A stretch of 64,000 nucleotides of DNA. Origin: Chrysoporthe austroafricana (taxonomy: Eukaryota; Ascomycota; Sordariomycetes; Diaporthales; Cryphonectriaceae). The notes under the pieces were generated by a model that saw only the letters and a program-made list of their open reading frames with translations, did no database searches and was not told the origin of the DNA. Positions within the stretch are counted from its first letter, which is position 1. Every line of letters begins with the position of its first letter. Positions 11,771-19,442 of this stretch are shown in pieces. The position numbers and the translations under genes were made by a program. The DNA lies in NCBI GenBank assembly GCA_001051155.2, contig JYIP02000006.1:124001-188000 (forward strand), given 5' to 3'.

Positions 11771-12254
11771 GATGCTGACCAACCTTTGCAACGCCCATCT
11801 TTCCAGATATCCCATAACGATTCCAAATCCAAGGCTTTCTTTTTCCTTAACTCTCTAATTTGTTCAATCTTCAATCCTTTATAGTCGCTATAATCCCATT
11901 CCGCAATGTCGTCAGTAATGACAACATTCTTCTTCTGAACACCAGCCATCAGGAGGGTGTAGGTCCTAGTCGCCCTCTTTCTCGGACTGACAAAGATTGT
12001 TGCTAAGAGGGTTGGATCAAGTAGCTTGCCAGTGCCCACAAGCATCGTCGCCGTCGCGGAGATCTGCGCAGCACCACTTGGGGTAAGATCGATCTCTGTA
12101 GCGCTTGTGAAACGGCCTGATTTGGCCCATGTGGTCTCTCCTATATGAGATCAGAATTAGTTATTTTTTTGATCATCTTCATGCAGGGGTAACCCCAAGA
12201 CTTGCCATGGCGCACAAAGAATATACGAGCTGTGCAGGCTTCTTGGTCAGACAT
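11771..12254 (-). pseudogene. Histidine phosphatase superfamily (SHB17/sedoheptulose-bisphosphatase-like), 3'-truncated
   Basis: Exon 1 (12254-12206) starts MSDQEACTARIFFVRHG. A GC-AG intron (12141-12205, donor GCAAGT, acceptor TATAG) joins it to exon 2 and restores the phosphatase signature RHGETTW. Exon 2 continues with GRFTSATEIDLT, FVSPRKRATRT, EWDYSDYKGL and WDIWKDG, matching the N-terminal half of SHB17-like phosphatases (phosphoglycerate-mutase fold, catalytic His in RHG). Homology stops near 11,785, next to a transposon terminus, and the C-terminal half with the second catalytic His is missing. The surviving part shows no internal stops. The family acts on sugar phosphates in the cytosol; this copy should be inactive. 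Confidence 0.72.
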
Positions 12255-12529
12255 AATGGTCAGAAGATTGCTATAGGAGAATAAATGTATAATAACTGGC
12301 GAAAGCTTTATAAAGCCTACCCCAAGCACCCGGCACTTACTTACCAAGGATTCCCGGCGACCTTTAACCCGTCCACCAAATCGTTATCAATGCCGATCGC
12401 CTTTTACCACCCGTCCACATCTTCCCTTATAATTCGATCAGTTATTGCCGGCAAGGGCCAATGTCCCCCCTCGAAAGCTGACAAAACAATAGATTGTGTT
12501 TGTTGGTCTGCGTGCTGTTCCAAACGGGG

Positions 12530-12890
12530 TCACTTATCAGAAAGCGACGAGAGGCTGCTAACCCTGCTTAAAAAGAACTTCAGCACTTCATGAGTGTTGT
12601 ATATAATAGACATTGCAAGTACTGTACGTCCTTTGCTCGAGACGTAGTTGATATCAGCGCTACCTTCAACCAGGATAGCTGCACACTCAGCATCCTGCCC
12701 CTTGATGGCTACAGATTGCAGCGCTGTTCGGCCCTCCGGATTTTCCTCATCAACTTTCGCGCCTTTTCCACAAAGCAGCGTCACCATTTCGGGTAGGCCA
12801 CCAAAGCTAGCTGCCGTGATAGGTTTGCTGCAGAAGAATATTGCGGAAATCCGGGGTTGGGTGAGGCTCCGGCATCGAGGAGCACACAGC
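12530..12890 (-). pseudogene. Ankyrin-repeat protein remnant
   Basis: The minus strand encodes about three degenerate ankyrin repeats. An upstream frame reads LLDAGASPNPGF near 12,860-12,890. A second frame from about 12,830 contains ITAASFGGLPEMVTLLC, GKGAKVDEENPEGRTALQ and GSADINYVSSKGRTVL, and ends at 12,530. The two parts are in different frames. They could be joined by an intron or be a broken gene; no convincing start or splice pair is visible. No partner domain (NACHT, HET, protein kinase) is present nearby. Confidence 0.6.
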
Positions 12891-12979
12891 AAAAATAATG
12901 CTCTTCGAGTAGAATGTCTTTTATTCATTTCCTCACTGGCTCGAACATATTCAAAAGTATCTACTCTTATACAGTGCAA

Positions 12980-13464
12980 GCGGTTCTTTGGTCAGCTCAG
13001 TCTACCCGGGACGTAAGCGCGCACAGAAGCTGGCCCGTGGTGCTAATTATAGCCTTCACGTGAGGGTAGTGTGGTGAGTTGTCCAGCCGTATGTATTTAG
13101 CTCTCTTGTACGACTGGCTCTCCGCCTCGTCATGTATTCCTCCCGGTATTTAGTGACATTGTCCTGCTCGTCGTGTATGAAGCTCGCAAGGTTCCCTCTA
13201 CTGTATGTCCGGAAAATTTGAAATTGCTTGCAATTTCAGTTATATTAGCAATGCTTTAGCAATTTAAGCGTTCGAAGCTTTGCTTAAAGCTAGCAACTTT
13301 GCATTAGCTATAGGAATATTAATGTTAAATTTTCCAAATAGACTGAATAAAATCTGGCGTGAATGGACTGGAATCCCCCAGCAGTAACTAAGGGCTGCAT
13401 AATAACAACGTTGCGGGCCCATGGCTCGAGCTTCCGCTCGTACAACCGAAGAGAAGGGTCAGGG
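12980..13464. other. Intergenic, with a possible short inverted-repeat element at 13,205-13,345
   Basis: No gene is recognised. An AT-rich segment at about 13,205-13,345 begins GGAAAATTTG and ends AAATTTTCC, a weak 9-10 bp inverted terminal match that might mark a MITE-like sequence. The remainder is of neutral composition and ends at the CAGGG target duplication of the solo LTR. Confidence 0.3.
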
Positions 13465-13765
13465 TGTTACAAGGGCTCTTGTGAGGGCTTGGAATGGGTC
13501 TTCATTTAATGATAATTGCTAAGGGGGTCTAAGGAGTGCTTGAGGAACCAGGTCCTTCCTTGGTCCGCCGGTTCCTTCCCGTCTTACTTATAGGCCGAAG
13601 GGCCCCCGGATGGGTGCCTTAAGCACCCATTGCACAGCCCCCCTTCTATATGCAGTTGGGTTCCTTTCTTCCTGCCGTTGGGCGGGTCTAGGTTGCCCAA
13701 CGGCAGGTAGCTCGCAACGCCTGAAATACCTGATTTCCAGGCACCCTCAGGGTGTCCGTGTAACA
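13465..13765. mobile_element. Solo LTR, 301 bp, not RIP-mutated
   Basis: The element begins TGTTACA and ends TGTAACA, an exact 7-bp inverted terminal pair of the TG..CA type, and is flanked by a perfect 5-bp duplication CAGGG (13460-13464 and 13766-13770). This is the structure of a solo LTR left after recombination between the two LTRs of a retrotransposon. Inside are two strong hairpins: an 8-bp stem at 13,610-13,630 and a 13-bp perfect stem at 13,671-13,707. Unlike every other LTR in the window it is GC-balanced and unmutated, so it belongs to a different and probably younger family. Superfamily (Copia or Ty3) cannot be told from an LTR alone. Confidence 0.85.
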
Positions 13766-13783
13766 CAGGGCCTGATCCAATTT

Positions 13784-14251
13784 CTAGGACTCAACTTGGT
13801 AGAAGCGGAGGGGTTTCGGAGAGGTGCCAATCGCTACTCTCCAATTCAAGTCTCTGACTGACATTAGCGCATTTCGAGTGGAATTCGTATTGTCCACAAT
13901 CAGAGCAGCGCCCGCATGAGGTGCACTGGTTGTACCCACTGGGGCGTAAACAGCTAGGAATGCAATTGCACTTGCGACAATCCTCATATATCTTGTGCAT
14001 ACGCATGCATTCTGCGCTTTCGGAAATGCGTCTGGCGTATCAAATATAGTGATTACTGGTTTTGGCTGGACGTATCGACTTGCTTCGCCTACCCCGAATT
14101 CATAGTTAATAAGTTGCTGTATAAAAAAAGGGCGGAGAATAGATTCGGGCATATTAAGAAATCTGATATGGTATTGGGAGTACTCGCCCTCTGCTGATAT
14201 GAAATAAAAACTTATATTGACTTCTGGTTTGTTGTTGCGGTATAGTGACAT
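13784..14251 (-). CDS. Hypothetical protein, 155 aa
   Basis: An uninterrupted reading frame with an ATG in good context (TTCAAAATGTC), wedged between the solo LTR (edge 13,765) and the Fot1-like element (edge 14,289). It begins MSLYRNNKPEVNISFYF and has no recognised domain. An overlapping frame at 13,791-14,006 is unusually Cys-rich (CRKCNC, CTSCGRCSDC) and could be the true 3' exon if a splice or frame change occurs near 14,000. The transposon sits only 36 bp upstream of the ATG, so any native promoter has been separated from it. Whether it is expressed is unknown. Confidence 0.35.
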   Translation of the reverse strand: MSLYRNNKPEVNISFYFISAEGEYSQYHIRFLNMPESILRPFFIQQLINYEFGVGEASRYVQPKPVITIFDTPDAFPKAQNACVCTRYMRIVASAIAFLAVYAPVGTTSAPHAGAALIVDNTNSTRNALMSVRDLNWRVAIGTSPKPLRFYQVES

Positions 14252-14437
14252 TTTGAATGTAATGAAGTTGATTTTATTGAATGGGTTAAGTCGCAGGGGG
14301 TAGTTTCCGGCCCCTAGTTTCCGGCCTCCCTTGTTAGTCCTATCTCTTTTTTCAACCCCCTTAAGTATAATGAGCTTTTCTCAACCAATTTATCCTCAAT
14401 CAACTTCCCTTTTCTACAGAATCTTTATATGCTCTCA

Positions 14438-16436
14438 ATGAAGCCATATATCGAATTCGAGCTTGCGCAAGTTATTGAAGCTGTCAGAAATGGCTTATCT
14501 ATACGCAAAGCTTCCAAAGAATAGGGTATTCCAAGGGCTATACTTTACGACCGTCTAAGAGGAGCAGAACTATATAAAACAGCCTACGAAAACTAGCAAA
14601 GGCTTTTAATTACTCAAGAAAAGAAGCTTGTCGAATAGATCCTTATCCAGGAAAGCCTAGGGCTTCTACCTAGCTATTCAGAATTAAGGTTTTTCGCCCA
14701 GAAGATCTTCCATATCCATAGAGACTCTTAAGCCCTTGGAAACAAATGGATATAGTCCTTTCTGAAAAGAAATCTATAGATAAGAATATGGCGGATACGA
14801 AAGATAGCTTCAGACCGTACTAATAGGGCAATAATAAATATAATACGGCCCTAGTTCTATATTATAACCAATCCAGAACCCGTTCCAATTACGGGGCGCC
14901 GAACAAGACTAGCATTGCCCAAAACCGACCCGCATTTATATAAGCAAGGGTTAGGGTTAATAGGATTGATAGGATCGATAGATTCGATAAAAGGACTTAT
15001 CGATCCAGAAATGAAAAGCCGGATATATAAGAACCAGACATCTACTAAATAGATTATTATAGCTTTTCAGTTATCAATCTAAATATTGTCTTAACTATAA
15101 GTAATAGCCTTATAGCTTATAAACCTTTTGTATTTGTAAACTTAGTATATTTCCTTATTCAAGGCTATATTTGGTATTGCTCTTGCTAGCATAAACCCTT
15201 TTAACTTTATAGTATTTCCGGATCGCTGCAGCGTTTATAATATTTTATTAACTCAATCACTTTTATATCCAAGCTATCAAGTCAGCTAACAGATAGAATA
15301 TGGACGAAACAGAGATAATAGAAGGCTAGAGAAAGAATAGCTTAATTTTCGGAAGCTCTTCTTTACGTTCAATACAGAAAAAAGAGCTTGGGGCATGCGC
15401 CTGGACCTCTTTCTTTGAATATATCTCAGCTACTAGTACCTATCTCCTTCCGTTAGTAATTTTCAAAAGCCTTATAATATAATAATAATAATTTCTGATA
15501 GATCTTACTCTATTCGATAGCTAGCAGTTTATAATAATAATAAACGGATAGATAAATAACGCTATAGCCTTTAAATAACTACAGAAAATCTTTATTCCTA
15601 GCAGTTAACCCGAAAACCCTTTAGAAAGAAAACTATTAGTTCTAGATAGCTATAGAAGTTATATAATAAGTGAATTTATATAGAAATGCTTTCAAAGTAA
15701 TATCCTATTGCTTTATTTGCTTCTTTATACCTCTTACATTCTTCAACCTCTGGATTTAGGAATCTTTTCTTTTCTGAAAAAGGCTTACAGAAAAAGGCTG
15801 AATGCTCTAGCCTAATAAGGGGATAATACTATTATCGGAAAGCGTTTATTCTTTGAGAATTATCGTTTGGCTTATCTGGAAAGCTTTTCTAGCCAGAATA
15901 TAAGGTCTGGGTAGAAAGCAACAAGTCTATAGCCTTTCCGTCTGGCCAAGCCATTTCTAAGCCCTCTCTTCCTTAAGAATACCCAGAATCGATATAAATT
16001 CTCGTCAAATATAGATCCAAGGGTATTAACTGGACTTAATTCGACGCCAAAAATACCTTTATAGCCATCGGATATTATATATTCAACCCCTCGGAAGGCT
16101 AGGAATCTGTATTACCAGCTAAACAGGTACCAGAACCAGCTTTCCTCAGCTTCCAGCCAACGCTCTCTCTTCAGAAAGGTCCAGAAAGCCTGGGATGAAA
16201 GGGATATAGCTCTGGCCAAGGCCCTTAAGGAAAACGAAACAATGAGGAGACAGCTTGAGGACCGAAAGCCTACAAAAAGAAGGAAAGTTGATATCAGTCC
16301 GAATTCGAAATTCGCAAGCATTAAGGACATACAGAGGACTCAAGAGGCAGTAAATGGAAATGACGATAGTCTAGATGAAGAGAGCGGCATCGAATTACCT
16401 ACTGATAAGGAAGACTGCATTGTGGTGGCTTTATAG
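14438..16436 (+). pseudogene. Fot1/pogo transposase pseudogene
   Basis: The start ATG at 14438 is followed by a psq-type helix-turn-helix (EFELAQVIEAVRNGLSIRKA, then GIPRAILYDRLRG) and a CENP-B-type second HTH. After the inserted LTR come the DDE catalytic blocks: NMDETEI near 15,300, LVLDSYRS near 15,630, and YTSYILQPLDLGIFS near 15,730. The basic, acidic C-terminus (RRKVDISPNSKFASI) runs to a stop at 16434-16436. Internal stops are TAG or TAA at positions expected to be Gln or Trp, as RIP produces. The C-terminal 60 codons are free of stops. Confidence 0.88.
14860..15242 (+). mobile_element. Solo LTR of chromovirus family A inside the Fot1-like element
   Basis: This LTR starts TATTATAACC and ends GTTTATAATA (RIP-modified TG..CA ends) and is similar along its length to the LTRs at 25,463, 26,095, 27,421, 45,156, 52,043, 55,385 and 60,021. 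It is flanked by TTCTA (14855-14859) and TTTTA (15243-15247), a 5-bp target duplication differing by one C-to-T change. It splits the transposase between its DNA-binding and catalytic parts. Confidence 0.85.
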
Positions 16437-16522
16437 GAAGAAAGAGAAATATATATATATATATATATATAATATGTGTGGTGTAGCGGCCGGGGTGGCC
16501 GGAAACTACCCCCTGCGACTTA

Positions 16523-17124
16523 CTGTATGAGGATGGACGATGAGTGGGCGATGTACTTGGCATTAGGCGTCTGGAAGGATAGCAAACCGACCTCAACGTT
16601 GAACTTACCGAAGGCATGGCGAACATCATGAAACTTCGTAATTCTGCCCCCACTCACCCCGGCGGTATGTATGGTTGATCTCGACGATGATAAGCGGTGT
16701 TATTGTCATGAATATTGTTCTAAGGAAAGTGAATTGTATAGCTTAAGACTCTACGTATTAGTATAGGATGAGGGTGTAACGATGGGGCTAGGATGATGAA
16801 GTCGGAAGTCTAAAGTATATCGAACGATGATACAATAACGTAGGAAGGGCCTTATAAAAGTTGAAATCCAAATGCATACAACTCTAAGCCAATTACGTTG
16901 TGGCTGGCTAGGAGTGCTGGGGGGGGGTGCCGGAAACTACTCCCTGCGACTTAGGGTTGCATACAGCTCACTATCCCACTACGTAAAATATACATACACA
17001 CCTGGACCTCCTCTGTAAACTCTCTTCATTTAATAACATTACCAGTTATCTCCTTGGAGCTAGTAATCACTTGCCCTCAAATCCTCTCAAAGAGTCATCA
17101 ACCCTCGGCTAGAAAAGTCCCCCT
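16523..17124. other. Intergenic with a second orphan Fot1-type TIR (16,926-16,951)
   Basis: No gene is recognised. The sequence ending at 16951 is, on the minus strand, AGTCGCAGGGAGTAGTTTCC, one base different from the complete element's terminus over this length, and is followed by TTA. No matching left terminus lies between 16,523 and 16,925. It is either a truncated relative or the far end of an element whose other end was replaced. Confidence 0.6.
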
Positions 17125-18896
17125 TTACTTCGAATCAGCGCTTTCATCGTTCGAGTTCGTGGCCGGGTCTTGCTGTTTCTGCTGTTTCTGCATCTGCTTC
17201 ATTATCTCAGCAGCCTCGAAAGTATACTTGCACTTCATCCTCAAGGCCGCTCCGTAGCGATACATGACGAATGGGAAAGGCATGCAAATCAGTGTGAGAA
17301 ACGCCGGCACCGAGCTCGCCCAGTGAATTCCAAGATTGGCGTACATCTGGGTGGTAAACAGGGGGAACGCAGCTGCAAGAACAGAGCGCATGACGGCAGA
17401 CACTGCGAGGACGGAGGCCGCGTAAACAGTGTACGAGTCGATGAGGTAGTTGACGACTGGAAGGACGACGAGGATACAGCCGCAACCAAACGGTGCTGAA
17501 AGAGCAATACAGACCGACCAGTGAATGCTGGGATAGTTGGTCCATGCAAAGGCAAACATGCCGATGGGCAGGGCGATAGAACCAGCCATAGCTGGCGGCA
17601 AGCGAGATTCCGCCGTTGCCGTCTTGGCCATAAACAAGCTCATATAACGTTTGTTGTCGAAAATGGCGTAAACACCTCCGAAGACGATACCAATGGCAAT
17701 ACCAAGAAACGCCAGGCCGCCGATACCTTCGTTCCATCCACGGTCGATGCCGAAGACAATCGTCATCCCCGGCATGAACATGTAGATGGTGGCGTAGATG
17801 ACAGCTATGTAGAGTGAAGCAACCAATACGATGGGCTCCATAAACAGCAGTACCCATGGCCGTACCAAGGTTTTCTGAATAACTTCGTACGGCTTCTTTT
17901 TTCCTTGATTCTTCTCAAGAATACTGATATAAGTCTTGCCGTCAGCTTTGGACAGGAGACTTGCCCTCTTGAGGAGAATTGCCGGACCATACGTCTCAGG
18001 CACGAAGATGATGCCGAGAATGCCTATTTCGCCAGATGAGCACTCATGTGACTGCATGTTATCCATAGAGAAAGACGCCCGGGAGACTTACCAATGATGC
18101 CGATGGCTATACAGCAAACTCCCTGTACCCATCGCCATCCAATATTCTCCGAGATGAAGCCACTAACGATAGGACCAAGGATGGGACCAAGAAACGGCGC
18201 GACGCTGTGCAGTGTCAGGGCAAGGCCCCTCTGGGTGGGAGCGAAGATATCTGCGAGGACGCCGCCCGAGTTAACGATAGGGGAACCACCAAAGGTGCCG
18301 GTGAGGAACCGCAAGACAATGAGGGTGGCAATGTTCTGGCTTCCAGCTGAGCCCCCCCATGAAGGCTACCATGGCTATGTGAGAGATAACCCAGAGCTTT
18401 TTCCTGCCATAGAACTCGGATCTATGAGATCAATACTGACTGTCAGTACCGGGACCATGCCTGGGGGCCATTTGGGAAGGGGGAGTTTGACGCACTGGAG
18501 TCTGTTAGCGTTTGCACCAATGTAATACTGTTCGGGGGATTGGTAGAGAGGCGTGCTCACCAGAGGAGCCCAGACTGCCGGGCCGATGGCGAAACCGAGC
18601 ACATAGTCGGAGACACCGACTACGAAGACTTCGGTGCTGATGTCGAAGTCTTTGAGCACTTCGACAGAGGATTCTGAGTATGCTGATGAGGTGAAGGTGA
18701 CGACGAAGACAGACAAGGTAACGATGCAAGCAATGAACCATTTTCTGCTCTGACCCCAGTTCATGGGGTTTTCGGGATCGGCCTCCTGAAATTCGACAAT
18801 GAAGGGATCTTGCTCTGTGCCCTGGCCCTCGTAGACATGATTCTTCTCCATGTCACCAGCGTCGGACAGTGTGTTTGGTTGGGCTTGTCGAGACAT
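17125..18896 (-). CDS. MFS transporter, DHA1 (polyamine/drug:H+ antiporter) type; reading frame possibly broken
   Basis: Start MSRQAQPNTLSDAG at 18896, with a hydrophilic N-terminus (NPMNWGQSRKW) before the first membrane helix, as in TPO/FLR1-type exporters. Exon 1 ends WAPL at 18561. Intron 1 (18422-18560) is followed by SEFYGRKKLW, intron 2 is 18024-18091, and the last exon (18023-17125) carries GFAIGP-family helices, FVPETYGP, RPWVLLF, GWNEGIGGLAFLG, NYLIDSYTVYAAS, FPLFTTQMY and the C-terminal RMKCKY. There are two frame problems. One surplus base sits between the intron 1 acceptor and the SEFYG frame. One surplus G sits in a 7-G run at 18,352-18,358, between AFMGG and AGSQNIATL. Either the gene is a recent pseudogene or the sequence has indel errors. 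It would export the metabolite or toxic compounds at the plasma membrane. Confidence 0.82.
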
Positions 18897-19442
18897 GATT
18901 GCAACGACTTTGGTAGGACAAAAAAGAAGGGTAACAGCAACAAAAGAAAAAGATTGCACGCCAACTACAGTCGGTCGCACTGAAATTTGTTTGATATCTT
19001 AGTGAATGTATAAGATCACAAGGCTATTACTGGTAAGCAGGACGGCCGGAACTGCTTCTGATTGGCTACCTATAGGCATGGTATAAGCATGGTATAAGCA
19101 TGGTATAGGCATGGTAAAGAAATACTTAGTACTCCTCCAGTAGCTCCCTTGTTTGTAGGTATTGCACTATGTAGGGTTTCTTACCACTGTCTGACAGTTC
19201 GCAAGTGAGCCAATTGCACGTCTTTCCACCAGAAAGTCAAGCGGAATACCCTATGATTGGCTGATAAATTGCTGACTGCCCAGATCCCCACGTTTCCCGG
19301 CCAAAGTGTTGTCAGAACACTATTGTTCTCATTGTCTGGCTTTTGAAACCTTCGAAAATAACCCACTCGTGCAAATGAAACACAACATTTGAATAAGTCA
19401 GGCACTTCAACTTCACATGTAGGTGCTGTAACAATATTTACC
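18897..19442. promoter_or_regulatory. Divergent promoter region between MFS transporter and Zn2Cys6 regulator
   Basis: The transporter (-) and regulator (+) start codons are 546 bp apart, so this region should hold both promoters. Two inverted CCAAT boxes (ATTGG) occur near 19,061 and 19,257. A tandem array of four copies of an 11-bp unit (GCATGGTATAA and variants) lies at 19,076-19,119. No single inverted CGG triplet pair stands out as a Zn2Cys6 site. Confidence 0.5.
19076..19119. repeat. 11-bp tandem repeat, four units
   Basis: Four adjacent units with the core GCATGGTA: two identical GCATGGTATAA, then GCATGGTATAG and GCATGGTAAAG. They lie about 180 bp upstream of the transporter start and 320 bp upstream of the regulator start. 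Spacing of one helical turn makes a protein-binding role possible but unproven. Confidence 0.75.

Larger units (their letters stand above)
14289..16520 (+). mobile_element. Fot1/pogo-family (Tc1-mariner) DNA transposon, RIP-degraded, with an inserted solo LTR
   Basis: Perfect terminal inverted repeats of about 25 bp (AGTCGCAGGGGGTAGTTTCC and onwards) bound the element, flanked by TA on both sides (14287-14288, 16521-16522), the target duplication of this superfamily. Total length is 2,232 bp; removing the 383-bp solo LTR and its duplicated target leaves about 1.84 kb, close to the size of Fot1. It encodes one transposase on the + strand, inactivated by many TAG/TAA codons. Confidence 0.92.

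Noticed and set aside
13205..13345. Short AT-rich segment with weak inverted ends, possible MITE
   Set aside because: The terminal match is only 9-10 bp and no convincing target duplication was found.
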